A DNA stretch of 64,000 nt, taken from NCBI GenBank assembly GCA_045806965.1, contig JBJMIG010000042.1, positions 124,001 to 188,000 of the forward strand. Direction: 5' to 3'. The position numbers and the translations under genes are program-made. This document shows, in pieces, positions 15,672 to 24,016 of the stretch (position 1 is the first letter of the stretch; each line of letters starts with the position of its first letter). The notes beneath the pieces are model-generated. The model was given only the letters and a program-made list of their open reading frames with translations. It had not been told where the DNA came from and did no database searches. The stretch is from DASYTH01 sp045806965 (GTDB taxonomy: Bacteria > Actinomycetota > Actinomycetes > Mycobacteriales > Pseudonocardiaceae).

Positions 15672-16892
15672 GTGGCTGCCGTACTTCCCGAGGGCGAACC
15701 GGTTCCGCCGGACGGCACCTTGCCGCGCTGGGCGCGGGACGGGCTGGGCCGGCGCCCGTTCGGGGTGTACGTGCACGTGCCGTTCTGCGCGACCCGTTGC
15801 GGTTACTGCGATTTCAACACCTATACCGCGGGTGAGCTCGGCTCGTCGGCGTCTCCGGCGTCCTGGCTGACCGGGTTGCGTGCCGAGCTCGGCCTGGCCG
15901 TCCGGGTGCTCGGCACGCCGCCGGCGGCGGACACCGTGTTCGTCGGCGGCGGCACCCCGTCGATGCTCGGCGCGAGCGGGCTCGGAGCGGTGCTCGACGC
16001 GGTGCGCGACACCTTCGGGTTGGCGGGGGGAGCCGAGGTCACCACGGAGAGCAATCCGGAGTCGACCTCGCCCGCGTTCTTCGCCGGCCTCCGGGCCGCC
16101 GGCTACACCCGGGTCTCCCTCGGCATGCAGTCGGCCGCCGCGCATGTGCTCACCGTGCTGGACCGCACGCACACGCCGGGCCGCCCGGTCGCCGCCGCGA
16201 TGGAGGCGCGGGCGGCCGGGTTCGAGCACGTCAACCTGGACCTGATCTATGGAACGCCGGGGGAGCGGACCGAGGATCTGGCCGCCTCGCTGGACGCGGT
16301 GCTGGCCGCGGGCGTCGACCACGTCTCGGCCTACGCGCTCATCGTGGAGGAGGGCACCGCGCTGGCCAGGCGGATCCGGCGCGGCGAGCTGCCGGCGCCG
16401 GACGACGACGTGCTGGCCGAGCGCTACGAGCAGCTCGACGCCAGGCTGACCGGGGCCGGGCTACCTTGGTACGAGGTGTCCAACTGGGCCGCCGGCCCGG
16501 ACGCCTGGTGCCGGCACAACCTCGGATACTGGCGCGGCGGTGACTGGTGGGGAGCCGGGCCGGGTGCGCACAGCCATGTCGGCGGGGTTCGCTGGTGGAA
16601 CGTCCGGCATCCGGCTCGCTACGCGGAGTTGTTGGCCCGGGGCCGATCCCCGGCCGCCGCCCGCGAGCTGTTGTCCACTGTGGACCGTAAGGTGGAGCGG
16701 GTGATGCTGGAGCTGCGCCTGGTTGACGGCCTCCCGGTCGACGTCCTGGATGAGTCCGGCCGGGAGCAGGCCCGCGCCGCCGCGCGGGAGGGCTTGCTCG
16801 AGCCCGGCGCCATGGCCGGCGCGAACGGCCGCTGCGTGCTCACCCGGCGCGGCCGCCTGCTCGCGGACGCGCTGGTCCGCCGGCTCATTTAG
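15672..16892 (+). CDS. hemW: Radical SAM heme chaperone HemW
   Basis: A 406-residue radical SAM protein. The cluster motif VPFCATRCGYCDFNT has Cys39, Cys43 and Cys46 in CxxxCxxC spacing, followed by Phe where coproporphyrinogen dehydrogenase (HemN) has a fourth Cys, which marks it as HemW. Other family blocks are TVFVGGGTPS, VTTESNPES, RVSLGMQSAAAHVL, NLDLIYGTPGER and HVSAYALIVEEGT, with GAGPGAHSHV before the C-terminal HemN domain. HemW binds heme and hands it to respiratory acceptors. GTG at 15672 gives the usual length; it is divergent from the sirA leader peptide. Confidence 0.94.
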   Translation: MAAVLPEGEPVPPDGTLPRWARDGLGRRPFGVYVHVPFCATRCGYCDFNTYTAGELGSSASPASWLTGLRAELGLAVRVLGTPPAADTVFVGGGTPSMLGASGLGAVLDAVRDTFGLAGGAEVTTESNPESTSPAFFAGLRAAGYTRVSLGMQSAAAHVLTVLDRTHTPGRPVAAAMEARAAGFEHVNLDLIYGTPGERTEDLAASLDAVLAAGVDHVSAYALIVEEGTALARRIRRGELPAPDDDVLAERYEQLDARLTGAGLPWYEVSNWAAGPDAWCRHNLGYWRGGDWWGAGPGAHSHVGGVRWWNVRHPARYAELLARGRSPAAARELLSTVDRKVERVMLELRLVDGLPVDVLDESGREQARAAAREGLLEPGAMAGANGRCVLTRRGRLLADALVRRLI

Positions 16893-16895
16893 CCG

Positions 16896-16972
16896 TACAG
16901 CGGAATGTCACCTTGCGCTGTATCTGCATCGCCGCGTACAACGGAACAGCGGAATGTCACCTTGCGCTGTAT
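16896..16972. repeat. Direct pair of 19-bp-core intergenic repeats
   Basis: The core GGAATGTCACCTTGCGCTG occurs at 16902-16920 and 16951-16969, in the same orientation, 49 bp apart, between hemW and the convergent tetR gene. Each copy lies in a larger unit ACAGC-core-TAT whose ends ACAGCG/CGCTGT are themselves inverted. The head-to-head copies at 1928-1980 belong to the same family. Location after hemW would suit a bidirectional transcription end or a binding site. Confidence 0.8.
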
Positions 16973-17001
16973 TTGCGTTGCTCGTCTGCGGTGGTGCTGG
17001 T

Positions 17002-17610
17002 TCACGGGTTGGTGCGTAGGCCGGCCATCAACCGTCCGATCATCGTGGCGTACTCGGCCCTGACCCGGGTCTTCTCCGCCTCGGGCGCCTCGGACAGCGC
17101 GGTGCCGGCGGCGCCGAGCATCCAGAATGTCGTGTTGGTCATGGTGTCGAGCGGGTGGCGTTCGAGGTGCCCACTGTCCATCAGAGCGGCGAGAAGCTGC
17201 CCGATCAGGCCGTACGCGAACTTCTCCTCGCACTCCCGCCAGCGCTGCCAACCGAGCGCGAGCGGCGCCTCCTGCCAGACCAGTTTGCCGTAAGTGGGGT
17301 CGCAACAGACGTCGAGGTAGGTGTCCAGGGCGGCGAACGCTGCCTGCCACGGATCGTCGACCCCCGCCGCCGCGCCAGCCGAGCGCTGCACCACCTCCGT
17401 CTCCAGCTCCTCGAAGACGGCCTCGAAGAGCGCGATCTTGTTGGCGAAGTGGTGGTAGACCGCGCCGCGGGTGGCCTGGATGTCCGCGGCGACGTCCTCG
17501 AGCGCGGTGCCGGCGTAGCCGTGCTCGGCGAACCTCCGGGTGGCCGCCTCGACTAGGGCCGCCCGGGTGGCCTGCGAGTACTGCTCACGCCGGCTCTTGA
17601 CAGTCGACAT
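17002..17610 (-). CDS. TetR-family transcriptional regulator
   Basis: A 202-residue TetR regulator. The N-terminal helix-turn-helix reads ATRAALVEAATRRFAEHGYAGTALEDVAADIQATRGAVYHHFANK, a canonical TetR_N domain; the C-terminal ligand domain is of the TetR_C type with no assignable ligand. ATG at 17610 is favoured over 17628 because TATACT (AGTATA at 17617-17622) ends 6 nt upstream, and the longer start would lie beside the operator palindrome at 17625-17641. Divergent from the P450 gene, so it likely controls itself and the P450. Confidence 0.88.
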   Translation of the reverse strand: MSTVKSRREQYSQATRAALVEAATRRFAEHGYAGTALEDVAADIQATRGAVYHHFANKIALFEAVFEELETEVVQRSAGAAAGVDDPWQAAFAALDTYLDVCCDPTYGKLVWQEAPLALGWQRWRECEEKFAYGLIGQLLAALMDSGHLERHPLDTMTNTTFWMLGAAGTALSEAPEAEKTRVRAEYATMIGRLMAGLRTNP

Positions 17611-17616
17611 GCGCGG

Positions 17617-17641
17617 AGTATAGGACATACAGCGTGTATGT
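17617..17641. promoter_or_regulatory. tetR leaderless -10 and palindromic operator
   Basis: ACATACA (17625-17631) and TGTATGT (17635-17641) form a perfect 7-bp inverted repeat around GCG, placed just upstream of the minus-strand -10 TATACT (17617-17622), within the tetR/P450 divergent region. Position and symmetry fit autoregulation by the adjacent TetR protein. Confidence 0.7.
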
Positions 17642-17704
17642 TTCCGACGCAGAGTAGGTGAGTTGCTCTGCGCGGGTCACGGCCTGACCAGAGGGAGGAA
17701 CGTC

Positions 17705-18922
17705 ATGACCGAGGCCTACCCGAAGCTCCTGCTCAACCCGTTCGAACCCGGTTTCACCGATGACCCCTATCCGCAGTACCGCCGGCTGCGCGAGCTGGAC
17801 CCGGCGCACGAGAGTCCGCTCGGGTTCTGGTTCCTGACCGCGCATGAGGACGTCTTCGGCCTGCTTCGCTCCGGCCTTTCGGTCGAGGACCGCAACCTCG
17901 CGGCCGGCCCGGTCCGCGATCAGTACGAGCAGATGGCCGGTTACGACGAGCACAGCATCCTGAACTACTCGATGCTCGACCGGGATCCGCCGGACCACGT
18001 GCGGCTGCGCTCCCTGGTGGCCAAGGTGTTCACCCCGCGCTCGATCGCCGCGCTCGAGCCAGAGGTCACCGCGCTGGTCGACGCGGCGCTGAACCGGATC
18101 GCCGAGGCCGGCCGGGTGGACCTGGTCGAGGAGTTGGCGTTCCCGCTGCCGTTCGCGGTGATCTCCCGGATGCTCGGCATGCCGCCGACCGACCACGCGC
18201 GGATCCGCGAGCTGTCCGGCACCCTGGTCCGCTCGCTCGAGATCGTCGCCGACCCGGACACCATCAAGGCGATCTTCGCCGCCAGCCGCGAGTTGACCGA
18301 GCTCACCAGGGACCTGATCGCGTGGAAGCGGGACAACCCGGCGGACGACCTGCTGACCGCGTTGATCGCCGCCGAGCACGAGGGTCAGGTGCTCAGCGAC
18401 GACGAGCTGATCGCCCAGGTGGTGCTGCTGTACGTGGCCGGGCACGAGACCACGGTCAACCTGATCGCCAACGGGGTCACCGCGCTGCTCCGCTATCCGG
18501 ACCAGCTTCGGCTGCTGCGCGAGGGGCCGGACCTGATCGGCAACGCGGTCGAGGAGTTCCTCCGCTACGACAGCCCGGTCCAGCAAACCAGGCGGATCAC
18601 CACGGCGCCGTATCCGTTGCGCGACAGGGAGATCCCCGCCGGCACGTTCGTGGTGGCCTGCCTGGCATCGGCGAACCGCGACGAGCGGGTCTTCGGTCCG
18701 GACGCCGAGGTGCTGCGGATCGATCGGGAGGAGGCACGCCACCACGTGTCCTTCGGTGCCGGACCGCACCACTGCCTCGGCGCCGCGCTGGCCCGGCTGG
18801 AGGGCCGGGTCGCGATCGGCGCGCTGGTGCGCCGCTTCCCGGCGCTCGACTTCGCCGGCGAGGTGCGCTGGAACGGCCGGATCAACCTGCGCGGCGCGGC
18901 AACCCTGCCGGTCTCGGTGTAG
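17705..18922 (+). CDS. Cytochrome P450
   Basis: A 405-residue soluble bacterial P450. The I-helix oxygen-activation motif AGHETT is at 245-250, the K-helix ExxR at Glu284-Arg287 (EFLR), and the heme-binding loop HHVSFGAGPHHCLGAAL places the thiolate ligand at Cys357. Size and motifs are those of class I CYPs that draw electrons from ferredoxin; no ferredoxin or reductase gene is adjacent. Substrate is unknown. GAGGGAGGA, 4 nt before ATG 17705, is a strong ribosome-binding site, unlike the leaderless neighbours. The divergent TetR gene and operator suggest induction by a small molecule. Confidence 0.93.
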   Translation: MTEAYPKLLLNPFEPGFTDDPYPQYRRLRELDPAHESPLGFWFLTAHEDVFGLLRSGLSVEDRNLAAGPVRDQYEQMAGYDEHSILNYSMLDRDPPDHVRLRSLVAKVFTPRSIAALEPEVTALVDAALNRIAEAGRVDLVEELAFPLPFAVISRMLGMPPTDHARIRELSGTLVRSLEIVADPDTIKAIFAASRELTELTRDLIAWKRDNPADDLLTALIAAEHEGQVLSDDELIAQVVLLYVAGHETTVNLIANGVTALLRYPDQLRLLREGPDLIGNAVEEFLRYDSPVQQTRRITTAPYPLRDREIPAGTFVVACLASANRDERVFGPDAEVLRIDREEARHHVSFGAGPHHCLGAALARLEGRVAIGALVRRFPALDFAGEVRWNGRINLRGAATLPVSV

Positions 18923-18977
18923 CACCGGATACCGGTCTCACGGCGTGCCCGGCTCGGATCGGCACCCGAGGTGGACT

Positions 18978-19011
18978 CTGGTGGTGGCCGCCCGGGAGCG
19001 GCCACCACCAG
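18978..19011. terminator. Bidirectional stem-loop terminator between P450 and rocD
   Basis: CTGGTGGTGGCCG (18978-18990) is the exact reverse complement of CGGCCACCACCAG (18999-19011), giving a perfect 13-bp stem with an 8-nt loop between two convergent genes. The rest of the 166-bp gap shows nothing else. Confidence 0.75.
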
Positions 19012-19088
19012 ACGCCTGACTACCGGTGCGGGCGCGGCCGGGGCGTGCGCCGCCGGTCGCCGCCGGCCGTATTCACCCGGTGCGGTGA

Positions 19089-20336
19089 TCAAGAGGCGAT
19101 GGCACCGGTGATCGCGTCGATGCCGTGGTCCAGCTCGGCCGCGGTGATCACGAGCGGTGGCGCCACCCGCAGGGTGGTGTCCTGGGTCTCCTTGCACAGC
19201 ACGCCGCGCTCCAGCAGGGCCTCGGACACCCGCCGCGCCCCCGGCCCGCCGGGGGCGATCTCCACCCCGGCCCACAGTCCGCGGCCGCGCACCTCGGCGA
19301 CCCCCCGGCCGACCAACTCGCCGAGCCGGCCGTGCAGGTGCTCGCCGAGCTCTCGGGAGCGCTCCTGGAACTCCCCGGTACGCAACAGCCGGATCACCGC
19401 GCGGCCGACCGCGCAGGCCAGCGGGTTGCCGCCGAAGGTGGAACCGTGCTCGCCCGGCCTGAGCAGGCCGAGCACCTCGGCGCTGCCGACGACCGCGGAC
19501 ACCGGCAGGATGCCGCCGCCCAGCGCCTTGCCAAGGGTGTACAGATCGGCCCGCACCCCGTCGTGGTCGAGCGCGAACAGCGGGCCGGTGCGGGCCAGCC
19601 CGGACTGGATCTCGTCGGCGATCAGCAGCACCGTGTTCTCGTCACAGATCCGGCGCACCTCGCGCAGGTAGCCGGCCGGCGGCACGACCACGCCGGCCTC
19701 GCCCTGCACCGGCTCGATCAGCACGGCCGCGGTCCGGTCGGTGATCACCTGCGCCAACGCCTCGGCGTCGCCGTACTTGACCACCCGAAAACCCGGCGTG
19801 AAGGGGCCGAAGTCGTTGCGCGCCACCGAATCCGTCGAGAACGAGACGATCGTCGTGGTCCGGCCGTGGAAGTTGGCCCCGGCGACCACGACCTCGGCGG
19901 TGCCGTCCGGCACACCCTTGACCCGATAGGCCCATTTGCGGGCCAGCTTGATCGCGGACTCGACCGCCTCGGCGCCGGAGTTCATCGGCAGCACCATGTC
20001 GGTGCCGGTGAGCTGGGCGAGCTCGCTGCAGAACAGGCCAAGCTGGTCGTGGTGGAACGCCCGGCTGGTCAGCGTCACCCGGCCGAGTTGCTCCACCGCG
20101 GCGGCCAGCAGCGCGGGGTGGCGGTGGCCGAAGTTCAGCGCCGAGTAGCCGGCCAGGAAGTCCAGGTACCTGCGGCCGTGCACGTCGGTCATCCAGGCAC
20201 CCTCGGCCTCGGCGATGACCACCGGCAGCGGGTGGTAGTTGTGGGTGCTCCACCGCTCGTCCAGGGCGATGTACTCGGCCGCGAACCGCGGCGTGTCGTC
20301 CACAGTCGGCTCCATCGGGTCCGCAGTCAGAGTCAT
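19089..20336 (-). CDS. rocD: Ornithine-oxo-acid aminotransferase
   Basis: A 415-residue class-III PLP aminotransferase closely fitting ornithine delta-aminotransferase. It opens with the family block THNYHPLPVVIAEAEGAWMTD, has NSGAEAVESAIKLARKWAY, EPVQGEAGVVVPP, DEIQSGLARTG (Asp241 for the PLP nitrogen) and the Schiff-base Lys270 in TLGKALGGG. It converts ornithine and 2-oxoglutarate to glutamate-5-semialdehyde and glutamate in arginine/ornithine catabolism. No arginase or other Roc gene is adjacent. ATG 20336 follows TAGCCT by 6 nt (AGGCTA at 20343-20348), so it is probably leaderless, with a palindrome just upstream. Confidence 0.9.
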   Translation of the reverse strand: MTLTADPMEPTVDDTPRFAAEYIALDERWSTHNYHPLPVVIAEAEGAWMTDVHGRRYLDFLAGYSALNFGHRHPALLAAAVEQLGRVTLTSRAFHHDQLGLFCSELAQLTGTDMVLPMNSGAEAVESAIKLARKWAYRVKGVPDGTAEVVVAGANFHGRTTTIVSFSTDSVARNDFGPFTPGFRVVKYGDAEALAQVITDRTAAVLIEPVQGEAGVVVPPAGYLREVRRICDENTVLLIADEIQSGLARTGPLFALDHDGVRADLYTLGKALGGGILPVSAVVGSAEVLGLLRPGEHGSTFGGNPLACAVGRAVIRLLRTGEFQERSRELGEHLHGRLGELVGRGVAEVRGRGLWAGVEIAPGGPGARRVSEALLERGVLCKETQDTTLRVAPPLVITAAELDHGIDAITGAIAS

Positions 20337-20342
20337 ATCTTC

Positions 20343-20367
20343 AGGCTAGGGCACCATCGGCGATGGT
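20343..20367 (-). promoter_or_regulatory. rocD -10 box and adjacent 15-bp palindrome
   Basis: The minus-strand -10 TAGCCT (20343-20348) ends 6 nt before the rocD ATG. Directly upstream is ACCATCG-G-CGATGGT (20353-20367), a perfect palindrome with 7-bp arms, well placed for a repressor or activator. No regulator gene adjoins it. Confidence 0.5.
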
Positions 20368-20752
20368 TTCATCCGTCAAGCCTTGCGCATGCCGTCACTT
20401 CGTTGCGCCATTGGCCAGGTTGACGTTCGATTCTTGTCCGGAGTCCCCGGCCAGGCGCGGTCTGGCTGTACGCGGCATGGCGAAGACGATCGCTTGACCT
20501 GGCTCATCTCCTGATCGTGAGCCAAGTATGGGGCAGCCTCGGCCCGCGAGCGACCTCAGTCGGCGCGTGAACGTCCTGGTCCTGCTGGGCGCGTGATCGC
20601 GGGCGCGCCACAGCCGTCTTCGGCCGTGGAGCCAGCTCGGCCGTCGCTGCCATTAGGCAGAAGACACGCAGTTTCGGTCCCGATTGGGCGATGAGCGTGC
20701 TTCCGCGCAACCGATCACGGCTCGGACTCCGTCACCGGGGAGGAGGACAGTC
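20368..20752. other. Intergenic stretch without a supported gene
   Basis: This 385-bp stretch lies between the divergent rocD and lipoprotein genes. Short open frames exist on both strands but lack coding character. It is slightly less GC-rich near rocD. Apart from the strong ribosome-binding run GGGGAGGAGGA at its right end, serving the lipoprotein gene, I see no repeat or RNA structure. Confidence 0.5.
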
Positions 20753-21331
20753 ATGCTCGTTCGGCGAACCGCGCTTGTACTGGCGCTCGGTGTCGTACTG
20801 GCGGGATGCGGTGCACGGTCGGCGCCGGGCGAGGACCGGCAACGTCCCCGGGTCAGCGGCATGATGAACGACCCGGCGCTCGAGGCGGCGGTGAACTCCG
20901 TCATTCCTGAGCTGGAACGCGCGTTTCCGGACACGTATTCAGGGGTCGAAATGAAGCACGCCGACCGCACGATGGTGATCTACCGACTTCCTGACCCGAC
21001 GCTCGACGAGTTCGTCCGAAGCCGGACCTTGGGTATCACGATAATGTTCCGTGACGCGAAGCTCTCCGCTACACGGATGCGTGTCCTCGTCGAGCAGATC
21101 ATGCTCGACCGGGACTACTGGCACGGCCAGGGGATCACCATCAATGGCGCCGGGCCGATGCCGGACGGCTCCGGGGTCGAGGTGCTCACGCCACAGGGCA
21201 CCATCGCCGAGGAACGCGCTCTCGCCGAACATTACGGCGAGGGCTTGATCTCCGTGCTTGCCGCGACGCCGGTTCTCGCCGGCACCGTGGTCGCCCCGAC
21301 GGCGGCTCCGCCGACGCTGCCGTCCCGCTAG
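20753..21331 (+). CDS. Putative lipoprotein, unknown function
   Basis: A 192-residue exported protein: MLVRRTALVLALGVVLAGC is a lipoprotein signal with lipobox LAGC (Cys19). The mature part begins with a short linker and holds no family I recognise; it includes PELERAFPDTYSGVEMKHADRTMVIYRLPD and ends in a Pro/Ala-rich tail. The alternating pattern in the centre suggests a small alpha/beta domain on the outer face of the membrane. A GGGGAGGAGGA ribosome-binding site lies 6 nt upstream of ATG 20753. Convergent with the nucleotidyltransferase gene. Confidence 0.8.
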   Translation: MLVRRTALVLALGVVLAGCGARSAPGEDRQRPRVSGMMNDPALEAAVNSVIPELERAFPDTYSGVEMKHADRTMVIYRLPDPTLDEFVRSRTLGITIMFRDAKLSATRMRVLVEQIMLDRDYWHGQGITINGAGPMPDGSGVEVLTPQGTIAEERALAEHYGEGLISVLAATPVLAGTVVAPTAAPPTLPSR

Positions 21332-21371
21332 CGCAGAAGGGCGCCCATCACAGGTAGGTTCTCTGTATTTG

Positions 21372-22007
21372 TCAACCTGCTGGCGTCGATGGTGGCTCCT
21401 GTTTGCCGGTTTCGGGCCAGCGCAGCACGGTGAGTTCGGGCCAGTGTTCGCGCCAGCGTTGGGTTTTGGTCTCGTAAACGCTGCGGGGAGCGAGCACGGG
21501 GTTGGGTCGGACGACGAGGTTGAACACGTCGGCAAGGCCGTGCGGCGCGTAGATGCGCCACTGGCAATCCCGGTCGAGACGGATCCCCAGACAACAGGTC
21601 GTCGCCGCGAACGAGTCGATGGCGGCTTCGGTGGATGTGTAGGGCGCGCAGGGCACGCCAAAATGGTCCTCGTACCACAGGTGCACACGTGCCTCGTTGC
21701 GGATCTCGACAGCCGCCGACAGATCACCAAAGGCATCCGCACCTGCCTGGATGACGGCGTTTTCGGCGTCCCAGCTGAGATCGGAGTCATCGAAGTAGAA
21801 CAGGTCGTAGTCCTTGATGCCCTCGGTCGGCGGCCGGTCGGTGACCACATTCCATACGGTCTGGAACACGCACCCGGCGGTCAGATACCACCCTGGAAGG
21901 TCAAGCTTGGCGGCGCGAGCCAAGACCTCCATCAACAGCCTGTTGCGAGCGAGAGTCGCGCGCAACGCGTCGAGTTGTTCGTCCACCGGGAGTCGGCCGA
22001 TCAGCAT
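21372..22007 (-). CDS. Nucleotidyltransferase family protein (NTP_transf_6/DUF925 type)
   Basis: A 211-residue protein with the signature IKDYDLFYFDDSDLSWDAENAV, where the spaced Asp residues are the presumed metal ligands of a minimal nucleotidyltransferase, preceded by GWYLTAGCVFQTVWNVV and followed by NEARVHLWYEDHFG and FAATTCCLGIR. These are the conserved blocks of the bacterial DUF925/NTP_transf_6 family, whose substrate is unknown. Slightly lower GC than its neighbours, which may hint at later acquisition. Convergent with the lipoprotein and divergent from ppk2. Confidence 0.85.
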   Translation of the reverse strand: MLIGRLPVDEQLDALRATLARNRLLMEVLARAAKLDLPGWYLTAGCVFQTVWNVVTDRPPTEGIKDYDLFYFDDSDLSWDAENAVIQAGADAFGDLSAAVEIRNEARVHLWYEDHFGVPCAPYTSTEAAIDSFAATTCCLGIRLDRDCQWRIYAPHGLADVFNLVVRPNPVLAPRSVYETKTQRWREHWPELTVLRWPETGKQEPPSTPAG

Positions 22008-22108
22008 GCCGCATGTCTAGCACCGGCCGCTCTGGCGACAGCCGCGCTGCGCGGCATGGCCCAGTCCGTACTCGCGCAGGTCGCCCGATCCTGCACTACC
22101 CTCCGCAG

Positions 22109-22975
22109 ATGGCGAAGAAATCGCAGGCCAAGTCCGTGCGTGACGTGCTCACAGTAGCGCCGGGCGCCGCGGACGGCATCCCGTTCGCACCGGACGCCCG
22201 GCCGGTCGGCCCGAACTCCAAGGCCGCGGCCACCAAGCAACTGGCCGCGACCGGCCCGCGGCTCGCCGAGTTGCAGGAGAAGCTCTACGCCGAGGGCGCC
22301 GGCGGCGGAACCCGCAACGTGCTGTTGGTGCTGCAGGGCATGGACACCTCGGGCAAGGGCGGCACCATCAACCACGTGTGCGGCCAGGTGAACCCGCAGG
22401 GTCTGCACATCGCCTCGTTCAAGAAGCCGACCAATGCCGAGTTGCGCCACCACTTCCTCTGGCGGGTGCGCCGCCGGCTGCCGGAGCCCGGCATGATCGG
22501 GGTGTTCGACCGTTCGCACTACGAGGACGTGCTCGTGGCGCGGGTGAACGACCTTGTCCCCAAGGAGCTGTGGACCGCCCGCTACGACGAGATCAACGCG
22601 TTCGAGGCCGAGCTCGCCGAGCAAGGCACCACGCTGGTCAAGTGCTTCCTGCACATCTCGCCCGAGACGCAGAAGAAGCGCCTGGTCGCGCGGCTCAAGG
22701 ACCCGGCGAAGCAGTGGAAGTACAACCCGGGCGACCTCGACGTTCGGGCGCGCTGGTCGGACTACGCGGAGGCGTATGCCGCCATGCTCGTGCGGTGCTC
22801 GACCGCGGCGGCACCCTGGTACGCGGTCCCGGCGGACCGCAAGTGGTACCGCAACTGGGCGGTCAGCCACCTGCTGCTGGAGACGCTGGAGCAGCTCGAG
22901 CCGCGCATCCCGACGCCGGACTTCGACCCGAAGGCGGAGCTGGACCGGCTGACCAAGGCGGACCCGCTCGGATAG
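22109..22975 (+). CDS. ppk2: Polyphosphate kinase 2 family protein
   Basis: A 288-residue single-domain PPK2. Walker A GMDTSGKGG is at 77-85, and the lid/Walker-B region VFDRSHYEDVLVARV starts at Asp134; the downstream LKDPAKQWKYNPGDLDVRARWSDY block is typical. Members use polyphosphate to phosphorylate nucleoside mono- or diphosphates (or the reverse). The single domain and length fit class I or III; this cannot be settled here. ATG 22109 is supported by TACCCT at 22097-22102 ending 6 nt upstream; the open frame above it overlaps the divergent gene. Only 4 nt separate its stop from the convergent LLM gene stop. Confidence 0.92.
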   Translation: MAKKSQAKSVRDVLTVAPGAADGIPFAPDARPVGPNSKAAATKQLAATGPRLAELQEKLYAEGAGGGTRNVLLVLQGMDTSGKGGTINHVCGQVNPQGLHIASFKKPTNAELRHHFLWRVRRRLPEPGMIGVFDRSHYEDVLVARVNDLVPKELWTARYDEINAFEAELAEQGTTLVKCFLHISPETQKKRLVARLKDPAKQWKYNPGDLDVRARWSDYAEAYAAMLVRCSTAAAPWYAVPADRKWYRNWAVSHLLLETLEQLEPRIPTPDFDPKAELDRLTKADPLG

Positions 22976-22979
22976 CTCG

Positions 22980-23978
22980 TCAGCTGGTGAGCTTGCCGAT
23001 CACCTCGTCGCCGTACGCCGCGAGGGTTTCCTCACGCTGGTCGTGCATGAGGTAGACGGCGAACTGGTCGACTCCGAGGTCGGCTAGCTCCTCGAGCCGG
23101 TCGACGTGCGCACCCGCCGGTCCGACCAGGCAGAACCGGTCCACGATCTGATCGGGTACGAAGTCGGCGGACGGGTTGCCGGCCTTGCCGTGGTGGGCGT
23201 AGTCGTAGCCCTCCCGGCCCTTGATGTAGTCGGTCAGCTCATTCGGCACCGGGCCGGACTCGCCGTAGCGGGCCACCAGGTCGGCCACGTGGTTGCCCAC
23301 CATGCCGCCGAACCAGCGCAGCTGGTCGCGCTGGTGCGGCAGATCGTCGCCGACGTAGGCGGGCGCGGCGACGCACATCGTGATCCCGCCCGGATCCCGG
23401 CCGGCATCCGCGGCGGCGGCACGCACCGCCCCGATCGTCCACCTGGCGATCGCCGGGTCCGCGGTCTGCAGGATGAACCCGTCGGCCTGCTCGCCGACCA
23501 GCTTGAGCGCCTTGGGGCCGTAGGCGGCCATCCAGATCTCCAGGCGGCCGTCGCGCACCCACGGAAGCCGCACCGCGGCACCGTGCAACTGCGCCTCCCG
23601 GCCCTCGGCCAGCTCGCGGATCACGTGCATCGAGTCGGCGAGCACGGCCAGTGAGGCCGGCTGCTGGCCGATCACCCGGCGGGCCGAGTCGCCCCGGCCG
23701 ATCCCGCACACCGTGCGGTTGCCGAACATGTCGTTGAGCGTGGCGAACAGCGACGCGGTGACCGACCAGTCCCTGGTGCTCGGGTTGGTCACCATCGGGC
23801 CGACGATCATCGACGAGGTGTGTGCCAGGATCTGCGAGTAGATGACGAACGGCTCCTGCCAGAGCACACACGAGTCGAACGTCCAGCCGTAGCTGAAACC
23901 GCGCCGTTCGGCGTCGACCATCAGCCGGACCACCTCGGCGGCCGGCGGATCGGTCTGCAACACCACGCCGAAGTCCAT
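22980..23978 (-). CDS. LLM-class flavin/F420-dependent oxidoreductase of the pyrimidine locus
   Basis: A 332-residue luciferase-like monooxygenase-fold protein. MDFGVVLQTDPPAAEVVRLM opens the TIM barrel, with NPSTRDWSVTASLFATLNDMFGNRTVCGIGRGDSARR and LEIWMAAYGPKALKLVGEQADGFILQ as further landmarks. It resembles the CPS_4043-type LLM family, for which F420 use has been proposed without a known reaction. It is the last gene of the NCS1-ureidopropionase-dihydropyrimidinase operon, 38 nt after the dihydropyrimidinase, so a step in the same pathway is likely. ATG 23978 has GGAGG 7 nt upstream. Confidence 0.88.
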   Translation of the reverse strand: MDFGVVLQTDPPAAEVVRLMVDAERRGFSYGWTFDSCVLWQEPFVIYSQILAHTSSMIVGPMVTNPSTRDWSVTASLFATLNDMFGNRTVCGIGRGDSARRVIGQQPASLAVLADSMHVIRELAEGREAQLHGAAVRLPWVRDGRLEIWMAAYGPKALKLVGEQADGFILQTADPAIARWTIGAVRAAAADAGRDPGGITMCVAAPAYVGDDLPHQRDQLRWFGGMVGNHVADLVARYGESGPVPNELTDYIKGREGYDYAHHGKAGNPSADFVPDQIVDRFCLVGPAGAHVDRLEELADLGVDQFAVYLMHDQREETLAAYGDEVIGKLTS

Positions 23979-24016
23979 TGTGGACCCTCCTGTCGAATAG
24001 CTTCGCCGCGGCCGGC

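Noticed and set aside
15659..15672. Leaderless -10 for hemW
   Set aside because: TAACAC does not match TANNNT at the last position; promoter left uncalled.
20504..20710. Short minus-strand frame upstream of the lipoprotein gene
   Set aside because: No ribosome-binding site, no homology pattern and poor codon bias; treated as non-coding.
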